Source of the DNA: CAWBXL01 sp963837365
GTDB taxonomy: Bacteria > Acidobacteriota > Terriglobia > Terriglobales > Acidobacteriaceae
NCBI GenBank assembly: GCA_963837365.1
Contig: CAWIMW010000001.1
Location: 62,001 to 126,000 of the forward strand
DNA: 64,000 nt
Direction: 5' to 3'
Below the pieces are notes generated by a model. The model was not told the DNA's origin. It ran no database searches and saw only the letters and a program-made list of their open reading frames with translations. The first letter of the stretch is position 1, and each line of letters starts with the position of its first letter. The translations under genes and the position numbers were made by a program. This document shows, in pieces, positions 1 through 9,100 of this stretch.

Positions 1-1
1 G

Positions 2-991
2 GGCAATAAGGCCGGGCGCTTTAGTGGGGGTGGGCTGGAGACACTGGGTGTCAACCCTGCTATGAGCGATGCTCAGACCAAGCAATTTGACCGGCTGGAG
101 CAGTTTGCAAAATTAAATCGTCCACCTCAGGTCAAATTCAAAGACTTGGAAGAAGTGGTGAGCCACAAAATCAATGTGAACCTGATGCCGTTTGATGTTC
201 GCGCTGATTTCGTGAAGATCACCAGCGATACCATCCTGGTTCCAATAACAGTACAGGTCAAGAATCGCGACATCACTTTCGTAAACAAAGACGGCATACA
301 GCGCGGCGTGCTCAATATCTTCGGGCGCGTTACTAATTTATCGGGGAGAATCATTCAGACTTTCGAGGACACGGTTCAGAATGATGTCCCTGCTGAACTC
401 TTACCCAAGGTGGCAGAGAATGCTTCGATTTATTGGAAGGCGTTGCCGTTAAGGCCGGGCCTTTATCGCCTGGACATCGTGGTCAAAGATGTGAACGGCG
501 ATCGAGTTGGGACCTGGAATAATCGTCTCCCAGTCCCCAATTTCGAGGATGATCGCCTGGCCTCGTCCTCGTTGATTCTTGCCGACCAAATGGAACCAGT
601 TCCCGCAAAGACCATCGGAACGGGAAATTTTGTAATCGGGGCCATGAAAGTTCGTCCGCGGGTGGCGCCCTCGGATGGCAAACCGGCAGTGTTCAAGCGT
701 GGCCAGAAGGTAAATTTTTGGATGCAGGTTTACAATTTAGGGGTGGACGATAAGACGCATAAACCTTCAGCCACGGTCGAGTACGACATCACGAACACGG
801 CAACCAAGAAAGAGATCGTTCATACGGTAGAATCAACCGATAAAATGGGCAACCTCGGCGACCAAATGACCCTGCAAAAGACACTTGCGTCGGCCGCGCT
901 TGACCCAGGGGTGTATCGTATCCAGATTAAGGTGAATGACAACATCTCCAAGCAAACCCTGGTTACTCCGGCAGAATTTGCTGTAGAGTAA
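2..991 (+). CDS. GWxTD domain-containing protein, C-terminal part (5' truncated by window edge)
   Basis: The reading frame is open from the first bases of the window, so the gene begins upstream; the first ATG inside is at 62. What is visible is the long beta-rich C-terminal region that follows the GWxTD domain in acidobacterial proteins. It has two similar modules, each with a phrase of the type PLRPGLYRLDIVVKD (about residues 130-145) and DPGVYRIQIKVND near the end, and the segment SSSLILAD between them. I recognise these phrases from acidobacterial GWxTD proteins, whose role is unknown. The GWxTD motif itself lies outside the window. The next gene starts about 30 bp downstream and is probably co-transcribed. 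Confidence 0.8.
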   Translation, partial: GNKAGRFSGGGLETLGVNPAMSDAQTKQFDRLEQFAKLNRPPQVKFKDLEEVVSHKINVNLMPFDVRADFVKITSDTILVPITVQVKNRDITFVNKDGIQRGVLNIFGRVTNLSGRIIQTFEDTVQNDVPAELLPKVAENASIYWKALPLRPGLYRLDIVVKDVNGDRVGTWNNRLPVPNFEDDRLASSSLILADQMEPVPAKTIGTGNFVIGAMKVRPRVAPSDGKPAVFKRGQKVNFWMQVYNLGVDDKTHKPSATVEYDITNTATKKEIVHTVESTDKMGNLGDQMTLQKTLASAALDPGVYRIQIKVNDNISKQTLVTPAEFAVE

Positions 992-1024
992 TCCGAACGC
1001 TTGGTCTCCCATGAGGTGGTGGTC

Positions 1025-2698
1025 ATGCTCCGCAAGCTCGGATGCCTGCTAGTTGCAGTCGGGCTCGTCCTTCCCGCTGTCGCGGCCGATAAGGCCGGGA
1101 CCATCTCAGGATACGTACGTACGGTCAACGGCGCTCCGCAGATGGGTGCCATGGTGGAAGTGGTCGGTTCTGCTCTGCATTCCTTGCGTGTGTTTACTGA
1201 TGAGAAAGGCTTTTACTCTGCCGCCGGGCTACTGCCCGGCGTTTATAGCGTCCGGGTATCTGCGCCTACTTTTTTGAGCCAGTGGAAGGAACGGGTCGGC
1301 CTGAAAGCCGGCGGAAATATCACCGTTAATCTGACTCTGACTACCCTGTTCGATGCCCTCCAGTTAGCCAATTCCAATTCCGCCGGCGACGAGGATGACT
1401 GGAAGTGGGTCCTGCGTTCGGCTTCCAACCGCCCGATTCTGCGCTTGCGCGATGACGGTACGCCAGTATTGGCATCGAAAGATGGCAAGAACCACGAGCT
1501 CAAAGGCACGGTCGCATTCATGGCAGGCGCACCTTCCGACGGGTACGGCAGCGCTGCCGATATGAGCACGGATTTCAAAGTCGAGAGATCTGTTTTCTCA
1601 ACCAGTACAGTCGGTTTGCAGGGCAACGTTGGATATAACGGGGCTTCCAGCGTCCTGCGCGCGTCGTATACCCACAAAATGATGGATGGTTCCGGACCGG
1701 AATTGGCGTTCACTGCGCGCCGCCTGCCGGCCCCGGATTTCACCGGCAACAATGCGCTGCAAGCGCTTTCTCTGACAACATCGGACAGGATCATTCTGGG
1801 AGATGTGCTGGAGCTTAAATTTGGCAGCGAACTACAGACCATCCAATTTATGGGCCGCTTGAATGCGTTTCTGCCGTTTGGATCGGTAGGCGTGCACTTG
1901 TCCCCGAATACTATCGTCGAATACGGCTACACCACCTCGTTGCCCAACACGCGGATGGAAAAGGGTTTTGACACCTCTCCTGCCGACTTGAGCGAGTCAG
2001 GACCGCGGGTAAGCGTGGTGGGCTACGCATCTTCTCTGGAGCGGGACCAACATCAGGAGATTTCACTGTCCCGCCGGATCGGGAAAAACAATATCCAACT
2101 CGCGGCTTACACCGACCATATCAAGAACCCAGCGTTGGCTGGGGTCGGTTCTGTTTCCACCGATGGCGGGTATATTCTGCCCGACCTTTACTCAGAGACG
2201 TTTACTTACCAGGGTAGGAACCTTGACGCCAACGGCGTGCGCATAGTCATGCAGCGGAAGGTGAACGCTAACTTTACCGCCACCATGGACTATGAGTTCG
2301 GCGGGGTCTTGGCCCTGGATGAAGAGCATGGCACTCTGCAAGATGCAGCCTCGCATATGGTTTTGCGCAACCGCCACAGCGTGGCCGCCAAGGTCAGCGG
2401 CACGGTGCCAGTCGGCAAGACCAAGTGGATTGCTTCCTATCGTTGGACCGACGGCGCAGCCCTAACGCCAGTGGACATGTTTAATTCGTCTCCCGGCCAG
2501 GCCGATCCCTTCTTGAGCGTTTTTGTGCGCCAGCCCATCCCAGGGACAAGTTTCCTGCCAGGGCGTATGGATGCCGTTCTCGATCTCCGTAACCTGTTGG
2601 CACAAGGATATGTTCCCGTCGTAGGCCAGGACGGCCAGACGGTCTATCTGGTTCAGTCAGCACGGTCAATCCGCGGCGGATTGGCCTTCACCTTTTAG
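1025..2698 (+). CDS. Carboxypeptidase-regulatory-like domain protein with probable outer-membrane beta-barrel
   Basis: The protein has 557 residues from the ATG at 1025, which I prefer to the TTG at 1001. A GAGGTGG ribosome site lies just before 1025 and the signal peptide (MLRKLGCLLVAVGLVLPAVAA) then begins cleanly. Residues about 25-105 form a carboxypeptidase-regulatory-like (CarboxypepD_reg) beta-sandwich, with the DEKGFYSAAGLLPGVYSVRV phrase. The rest is rich in alternating hydrophobic/polar strands and ends in LAFTF, a C-terminal aromatic typical of outer-membrane barrels. This is the common acidobacterial architecture of a TonB-dependent-like barrel with an N-terminal carboxypeptidase-like domain, although no plug domain is obvious. 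The ligand is unknown. It is probably in an operon with the GWxTD gene. Confidence 0.75.
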   Translation: MLRKLGCLLVAVGLVLPAVAADKAGTISGYVRTVNGAPQMGAMVEVVGSALHSLRVFTDEKGFYSAAGLLPGVYSVRVSAPTFLSQWKERVGLKAGGNITVNLTLTTLFDALQLANSNSAGDEDDWKWVLRSASNRPILRLRDDGTPVLASKDGKNHELKGTVAFMAGAPSDGYGSAADMSTDFKVERSVFSTSTVGLQGNVGYNGASSVLRASYTHKMMDGSGPELAFTARRLPAPDFTGNNALQALSLTTSDRIILGDVLELKFGSELQTIQFMGRLNAFLPFGSVGVHLSPNTIVEYGYTTSLPNTRMEKGFDTSPADLSESGPRVSVVGYASSLERDQHQEISLSRRIGKNNIQLAAYTDHIKNPALAGVGSVSTDGGYILPDLYSETFTYQGRNLDANGVRIVMQRKVNANFTATMDYEFGGVLALDEEHGTLQDAASHMVLRNRHSVAAKVSGTVPVGKTKWIASYRWTDGAALTPVDMFNSSPGQADPFLSVFVRQPIPGTSFLPGRMDAVLDLRNLLAQGYVPVVGQDGQTVYLVQSARSIRGGLAFTF

Positions 2699-2973
2699 GA
2701 AAAAAACAAAAGCCAAATTGTCAGGCAGGAACCGAGGTCTTTTCTCGGTGAAGGTTCTAGGTGCACAAATGCTCCTGTTTGCGTACTTCCGCATCAGTAT
2801 GCACCACTCCTGGTGCATACCACCGGAACCCTCGTCTGGCTGTGACAAGTGAACTGCCACCTCCTGTGAAAAAAATGTACTTTTTTCTATACAGGACTCC
2901 TCCATTGGTGCAATAATGGCCGCCCATTGAGTTGTCCCAGCTTGTAAACCATTAGAAAGAATGGAACTGCGAC

Positions 2974-3324
2974 ATGCTACTAGACAAATTGTCCGCAGGT
3001 GTACTGAGGGTTCTGACCCCACTCGGTCCGCGGTATATCAAGCCAACTTTTTCCCAGCGTCTTTTGTTGATCTGGATTTTTCGCCATTTCGAGATGCTTC
3101 CCCTTCAAGTACTCAATCATTGGCAACAATCGCTCATTGATACGCTCTGCATTCAGCAGCAATTCGTGGCGATGCATCCCGTCAGTGGCGTGGAAGATTT
3201 TCCCGTGATTGGTACGGTCGAGCGTCGGCCTCCGGTGGAAATAGAATCTTTGCCACCGCGCCGGCCCAGCGCACGAGTCACCGCAGTCGCGCACGTGGCT
3301 GGCGGCGCGCAACAGCGTTACTAG
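2974..3324 (+). CDS. Small conserved protein of unknown function
   Basis: This is a 116-residue reading frame that ends shortly before tRNA-Lys. It contains GPRYIKPTFSQRLLLIWIFRHF near the N-terminus and VIGTVERRPPVE towards the end. The amphipathic aromatic helix and the Arg/Pro-rich tail resemble a short protein I associate with acidobacterial genomes, but I cannot name a function. There is no signal peptide. A long reading frame on the opposite strand (2980-3477) overlaps it; I consider that frame a shadow. Codon usage cannot be measured here, so the call rests on family memory and on the lack of a better candidate. Confidence 0.55.
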   Translation: MLLDKLSAGVLRVLTPLGPRYIKPTFSQRLLLIWIFRHFEMLPLQVLNHWQQSLIDTLCIQQQFVAMHPVSGVEDFPVIGTVERRPPVEIESLPPRRPSARVTAVAHVAGGAQQRY

Positions 3325-3485
3325 AAATTTCTGCCCAAGAAATTCAGCCTTCAGTGCGCAAGCACGGCCAGAGAATAGCCAAGGGTTTGTGTTACACTCA
3401 TTCACGCAAAGGCGCGAATTTATTGTTTGAATTCGGGTTACCGGTTGCGCCACCAATCCGGCCCACCTCAGCAGCAATCCTCCAA

Positions 3486-3561
<76 letters not shown>

Positions 3562-3587
3562 TCTTTTCAACAACTTGCAAAATCATC

Positions 3588-4613
3588 CTACTGAAGAAAC
3601 TCCGCTTTGTGACGTAAATTGTGACGTGAGTTCCGGTCATTGATGACCAAGCGGACACTTTCGAGCTCGGGATGCTGATACTGCATCGCAGTTTTCACGT
3701 CCCTGTGTCCCATGGTCTTCATGACGGCGGCTAGATTCCCCGTATGGCTCAGTGCGTATGTGCCGAAGTCGTGTCGAGCACAGTACATCACCAAGTCTTT
3801 GGGAAGACCGGCCTTCGCCCTGGCCCTGGCAAACTGCTGATTGATCCAAGTCAGGTGTCCAGTTTTTGACCGATCCGAAGGAAAAACCCATCCAGCGGTC
3901 TTGCCGGCGCAGCGCGTCATGAGCAGATCGAGAACGCGATCACTCATTGGAACGCTCCGCCGTGCTTCGGGAGTTTTGCCTTTCGGATTGAAAATCACGC
4001 GGTTGTGCCAATCAATGTGCTCGATGCGCATCCGGCATACTTCGGAAATGTTCCGCATACCGGTATCGCGCACAATCACGAGGATGTCTTTCAGCGGTTG
4101 ACGCAGGAACGGCATCAGCTTGGCCTCGGCAACCTCGTCGAGCAGTTTCTCTCGCCGCATTTCCTTCTTGAGCTTGGCCTTCGGAACTCGCGGAATAAAT
4201 CCCCAGCTCACACACTTACCAAATATGCGGCGCAGGGTTCGGAGAGCATTGTTAGCGTTTGAGTTTCCGCCAGGAAAGCGGAGAAGGGAAATAGCATCTT
4301 CGCTGACATGTGACACCAGCATCGAAGATATTTCCTGGCCCTCCAGCAATCGCCAGCCGTTGTGATAGTACTTCTTGGTTTTGGGTGCTAAATCACTGCC
4401 ATCAACCAACGCAAGAAACCGTTCCGCCGCTTCGCGCAGAGCGGGAATTCTCCTGATTGTCTTGGGTTCTAAGCCCTGTTCTGTTTTCCCAATCAGGTCC
4501 CGCTCGAAACGCCGGGCAGCGGCAACATCGGTTTTGTGGGTTGATCCCCGATAACGCCTGCCAAAGACAGTGAAATCATAGTGATAAACACCGCCTCGCT
4601 TATAGAGACTCAC
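3588..4613 (-). CDS. int: Tyrosine recombinase / integrase of the island
   Basis: The protein has 341 residues from a GTG at 4613. This start overlaps the end of the upstream HTH gene and makes the protein begin SLYKRGGVYHYDF, as usual for this family. An SAM-like core-binding domain occupies about residues 60-145 and the catalytic domain 155-325. Visible catalytic residues are Arg187 (TGMRNISEV), Arg280 in the YCARHDF box (the usual His of HxxR is Tyr here, seen in relatives), His303 (MGHRD) and the nucleophile Tyr312 (AMQYQHP). It should catalyse integration and excision at the tRNA-Lys att site only 27 bp from its stop codon. The gene looks intact, unlike much of the cargo. Longer starts up to 4691 are possible but add unrelated sequence. 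Confidence 0.92.
   Translation of the reverse strand: MSLYKRGGVYHYDFTVFGRRYRGSTHKTDVAAARRFERDLIGKTEQGLEPKTIRRIPALREAAERFLALVDGSDLAPKTKKYYHNGWRLLEGQEISSMLVSHVSEDAISLLRFPGGNSNANNALRTLRRIFGKCVSWGFIPRVPKAKLKKEMRREKLLDEVAEAKLMPFLRQPLKDILVIVRDTGMRNISEVCRMRIEHIDWHNRVIFNPKGKTPEARRSVPMSDRVLDLLMTRCAGKTAGWVFPSDRSKTGHLTWINQQFARARAKAGLPKDLVMYCARHDFGTYALSHTGNLAAVMKTMGHRDVKTAMQYQHPELESVRLVINDRNSRHNLRHKAEFLQ
3607..3627 (+). promoter_or_regulatory. Candidate integrase arm-type sites, left end (two TTGTGACGT)
   Basis: TTGTGACGT occurs at 3607-3615 and again at 3619-3627, a 12-bp step, 46 bp inside attL and within the 3' end of the integrase gene. The same tandem pair, in the same orientation, lies near attR at 22622-22641. 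Paired short direct repeats flanking the core are what tyrosine integrases use as arm sites. Binding is inferred. Confidence 0.55.
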
Positions 4614-4860
4614 GCATTTCCTCCATGTTTGCCCGCACGGAAGGAGTACGGCGGCCTCGGTCGATGTAAGCGAGAACATCAGCGAGATCATACCGTATCG
4701 AGCCTTCGAGTTTCAGCCATTTTGGGCCGATCCCGACTTTGCGCCAGTATCGGAGCGTGCCTTGCGGCACGGAAAGCATTTCTGAAACGGTCTTCGAGGT
4801 TAGGAGGGTCGGAAGCACAAAGGATTGTGATTGATTCTTTGATGGCGACGATTGCCGCAT
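4600..4860 (-). CDS. Helix-turn-helix DNA-binding protein, AlpA/excisionase type
   Basis: This is an 86-residue protein from the ATG at 4860 (an upstream GTG at 4869 is possible). It has the HTH_17/MerR-like fold: SKTVSEMLSVPQGTLRYWRKVG forms the helix-turn-helix at about residues 22-43, followed by the wing IRYDLADVLAYID. Proteins of this type next to an integrase act as excisionases or as regulators of integrase expression. Its stop codon lies inside the start region of the integrase gene, so the two are translationally coupled. It is probably the recombination directionality factor or the integrase regulator of this island; which of the two cannot be told from the sequence. Confidence 0.8.
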   Translation of the reverse strand: MRQSSPSKNQSQSFVLPTLLTSKTVSEMLSVPQGTLRYWRKVGIGPKWLKLEGSIRYDLADVLAYIDRGRRTPSVRANMEEMRESL

Positions 4861-5198
4861 ACACACCACCAGCGAACAGAAGGCGATTTCAACGCATGAG
4901 CGTTGGGCTGGGTCCTTCTGCGCTTACTGTGTTGGAATGGGCAAAGATGAGGAGAGTTTCGACCAAAGGCTTGCCGGTTGGAAATAATCGACGGTATGGA
5001 AAATTTACGACGATATTGAAACCGCACCCCACCTCGCGTTCGCTCGCTAATTTCCGGAATGCCAAATCGCCATTCCAGGCGCATAGGCGCGTCTCCGGCA
5101 TTTGTGACCCCAGATCTTTTGTCGCCGTGGAGAATTGCATAGGAGCACGCGTTAACGCGATCAGTCCGCAAAATAACTGTTCATGGCATCCCGAAAGT
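4861..5198. other. Non-coding stretch upstream of the HTH gene
   Basis: No convincing gene is seen. Several overlapping frames on both strands are open but show no family resemblance. The promoter of the HTH/integrase pair should lie at the left edge. Confidence 0.5.
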
Positions 5199-5471
5199 TC
5201 AAGCGGCAGCCACTATCGGAATCGCTGAACTTGCTGAGGCAGTGTTGGCACCGATGAAATCTCTATCGACAAATTCTGCTCCCAGCCTCGTTGGCGCAGA
5301 ACCATCAGCGATGCACAAGGGACAAACCGCTTCAGGTTCGCTTTCGCAATAAATAGGCCCTTTGTAAGTAAATCCACTGGTCCGTCCGGAGACCTCACAC
5401 ACTTCCTCTGAGACAACAATGCTGCCAGTATTCAAGGGGTCAGGGTGATATTTGAATTGCGGTACCTCCAT
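5199..5471 (-). pseudogene. CbrC-family (UPF0167) protein, truncated
   Basis: The frame from the ATG at 5471 encodes about 60 residues that match the start of CbrC/UPF0167 proteins: the opening PQFKYHPDPLNTGSIV, then SGFTYKGPIY and CPLCIADGSA. After FVDRDFIGAN the similarity stops and the frame ends at 90 residues, about half the usual family length. The first Cys pair of the family is also damaged (CEVSG in place of CxxCG). I read it as a decayed remnant. CbrC was named from a colicin E2 tolerance phenotype in E. coli, and the molecular role is unclear. Confidence 0.65.
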
Positions 5472-6197
5472 GGACACGTCCTGCAGTCGTCAAATCTATC
5501 ACCACACCTAAATGTTTCGCTTCGGCTTGCTGATTGACAGCCTCATTTCTGGCGAAATCCATCACCGCACTAGTAGATCGCCGCGATGTTAGGCGGTTTG
5601 CGTAATTCAGTTGCGGAAGGCCCGCCTAGGCAGCCGCCTAATGACCCGCCCAAGTTGAGACGGCGCAAAGCGCAGACGACAAGAACATTAGCGAAAGCAC
5701 TTCGGAGCAAGCACAAGTCGGAAAGAGCTAGTTCCTGCGGGGAGCGACCCCACCCGCCGCCTAAGGCGTCGTGTCCCTTCGGGCTTCGGAGGTCGCTCCC
5801 CGCAGGAACTAGCAGGTGATGTTTAGGCGCAAACTGTAACAATTGAGAACCCGGTTGACGACAGGACAGGAATTCGGAATAGACCTTCGTTCCATTTTTC
5901 CGTTGGGATTTTACGGAGCGCGGGAGGTTCGTCAAGGCTCTGCGCTTCCCTCCGCCCGCTAGCGCGGCGCGCACAAAACGCACGGCCCTGACCAACCTCC
6001 CTTATGCGCTCTTATCTTGCTTCCAGCTATGGAAAAATGAAAGAGAACGATCCAACACGGCTTGAAACCGAAATATGAGCCATGTGGCAGCCTCTACTCA
6101 AGTGCCGCCTAACTGTTACACGGCTCACTCGGATCTGCGGAATCGATCTTAGCGAATCCATTGTGCGGCGATTTGTTAAACGGTTCTGCTAACCGCT
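5472..6197. other. Gene-free stretch with a structured repeat
   Basis: No convincing gene is seen. The frames that are open on the minus strand (5570-5995) are low-complexity translations of G+C-rich repeat DNA. The main structure is the perfect 22-bp inverted repeat listed separately. Confidence 0.55.
5728..5812. repeat. Perfect 22-bp inverted repeat around a 41-bp loop (MITE/REP-like)
   Basis: The left arm at 5728-5749 starts ctagttcctgcggggagc, and the right arm at 5791-5812 is its exact reverse complement. The 41-bp loop contains a smaller hairpin around cccttcggg. The size and palindromic ends suggest a non-autonomous repeat element. A transcription terminator is less likely because no T-run follows on either strand. 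Only one copy is seen in this window. Confidence 0.7.
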
Positions 6198-9100
6198 CTA
6201 TGGCACAGTGATCCTGACTATTCCGGCATCCTTTACCACGCCGTCCGCTGTGCCCTGAATGACCAGGGTGAAAGAAGTGCCCGTTCCTCCACCGCCCCCG
6301 CCGCCGTTTCCACCGCCACCGCCGTTTCCACCACCACCGCCGTTCCCACCACCACCGCCGCTTCCACCCCCACAGGAAAGCGCCAGTCCAACAGTGCTCA
6401 GGAGGAACAGGCATGTGGCGGCGCGTTTGCCATTGGAGCCGCAAAGCGACACGATGCAAACTCCCAGCAGAGTTCCTGAACACCACAACCAAGTTGGCAC
6501 ACGGTTCCGTGGAACGCTGGATTCGGCCAAAACGGCATTCGGTCGCGTGCTCACCGAAATCGTCATCGTGGCGGAGCTTCCGGGAGTCACTGTGCTCGGG
6601 TTGATAGAACAAGTGCTGCCGGATGGCATGCCACGGCAAGCCAGCGATACTGAATGATTGAAGTCGTTCTGCCCAGCAACAGTAATGCCTACAGTTCCGG
6701 ATTGTCCGACCGGGATCGTGATCGCGGACTTGTCGAGAGTCGCGGTGAAGTCCCAGATCTTTAGTTGTCCTGACGCCATCCTTACATCAGGACTTGCTCC
6801 GGTTGTCAGTGTGAAATTGTAGTTCCCGGAAGGTGTGGCCCCTGTCTGGATCATTAATGTATTAGAGCCCGCGGTGAGATAGGGGCTCTGGCAAAGAGTC
6901 GTTGACGGAAGACCCTGGCAGGTTCCATACATTCCCAGTGAATCAAAACCAGATACCGACACGTTGACGTTGAACGTAGCGTTCGAATTTGGGAGAGCCG
7001 CGACTGTCGACGGTGAAATGCTGATGCTGTAGTTGCCCACGACAAGCAAAATGGACATCTGACCGGTCACGACACCGTCGGTCGCCGTGACCTGAATTGG
7101 ATATCTTCCCAATGGAGTTGTAGTTGAGGTGGTAATAAACAAAGAGGTGCTTTCCCCCCCATTGGGTACTATCGTCAACGACGGTTTCCCAAACACGCAC
7201 GTTGACCCCGGCGGGAGCCCCTGACATTCGAAGGTGAAGGTTGAGGCGTAACCCGCGATGGAATATGCGCTGAGCCCGAAGTTCGGAGTGGTCTCACCAG
7301 CGAACACTCCTTGAGTTGGATACTGGTCGCCAAGGGCGACACCGTACCGCCCGCCTAGCGCGACCTGAGTACCGTAAACCGTGGCTGTGGTGCCCGCAAA
7401 AGTCCCCTGAATCGAAAAGACATGGCTGGGGTCAAAGGTACCGCCAATTCCGAATGTCACATCCTTGGTGAGTTGTCCAGCTGGAATTACGGTGGTTGCC
7501 GGAAGACCGATGGCCGGATCGCTGGCCGTCAGGCTGACGGTTGTGTCGCTTCCCTGGAGGAACGCGAGTGCGATCCGCAGCTTGCCTTGGGAACCAACAA
7601 CCGGGGAGGAGACTAGGCGCAACTGAAACGCGGGACCCGGATTCGCCAATATTACGTTGAATCCCGATGTCGCCCCGTCCAATTCGACCATGTCAGTGCG
7701 GCCGTCACCATTGAGGTCGGCCACGCCGTTGGGGATCGAGCTGTTGAAATCTACTATGTGATACGTAGGCGTGAACGAACCATCACCATTGCCCACCAGA
7801 AACTGCATGTAGTTCTTGGGCGGTGAATAAGAGCGATTGCTTTGCAGGGCTACGATGTCGATGTTGCCATCCCCATTGAAGTCACCGAGGAGCGGGAAGT
7901 ACCTGTAGCCGGCTCCTGTTCCCCATCCGGAGATCGTGGTTCCATCGTAGGGCTCATAGGTATTGGTGAGTACAAAGCTGCCGTCGGACTGGCAGAGGAA
8001 TATCCGGAACCGCGGTTTGGTGGTATCGGGATAGTCGTCCATGTGATCGCGTGACTCGACCACATCTGGAAGACCGTCCCGGTTCAAGTCGGCGACAGCA
8101 AAATTGTCTATGCTGGGAAGAACCAGCCGTGGAGTGCCAAACGTACCGTCGCCGTTCCCGAGAAGCTCGTAGGCATCATTGTGCTGGTACGGGACAACAT
8201 TCTTGTTTAGCCAAACCAACAGATCGAGCTTGCCGTCGCGGTTGAAATCTCCCGCCCACAAGCCCAAAGGCGAAGGCCCGGAAAATCCTGTGGTGAAAGA
8301 CAACGGCGTTGATGAAACGAAGGTCCCGTCCCCATGACCAAGGTAAGGCGAAATCCGAAAAGTCCCTGCTACCGGTGTATCGGCTACTATTACGTCAAGA
8401 TTGCCATCGTGATTGAAATCGCCGGAGACTAGGACCCCGGTTAATCCAGTGGAGATTATCTGCGGCGCGCCAAAGCTGCCGCCGCCGTTATTGCGGCTGA
8501 TAGTCAGCTTCGTGCTTTGGCCAACGCTAAAATACGATGAGAGTGTGATCAAATCAGGGTGGCCGTTGTTTCGAAAGTCGCCCAACAAGAAATCGAGAAT
8601 GACGAAAGTGGGATCTGCGCCTGGAGAATTCACGGGAGAACCGAACTTGCCGGTGCCGTCATTCAACAGAGTGGTGGCTGCCGACGGGACCACGCCTCCC
8701 GGTCCGACTTGAAACAAGACGAGGTCCATCTTCCCGTCTCCGTCCACATCTGCGGGGACAAAATTTGTAATCGGGGAATTCACCGTGCCAGTAGAATTGT
8801 TGCCGTTAATAAAGCCCACATACTCTCCCTCGGGTCCCCCGAAACCACCATGTCCATCGTTCAAGAAAATGGCTGCGGTATCACTGTCCTGACTGGGGGT
8901 AAGAATGTCGGGATGTCCATCGCGGTTGAAGTCGGCAATGGCCACATCAAATGCGCCCGGGCCGCCGCGGTAGGTTCTGCCGCGCGAGAAATGCCCGGCA
9001 CCATCGCCGAAGAACACGTTAACCAGGCTGCCAGCCCGCGTACCATAAACCTCGATGCCGCCGAAAATGCCGGTCGAGATTAGATCGAGATGCCCATCTC

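Noticed and set aside
2980..3477. 165-residue minus-strand frame opposite the small gene at 2974
   Set aside because: No recognisable domain; the plus-strand frame resembles a known type of protein better.
5570..5995. 141-residue minus-strand frame
   Set aside because: It is a translation of the inverted-repeat DNA with Gly/Arg-rich low complexity.
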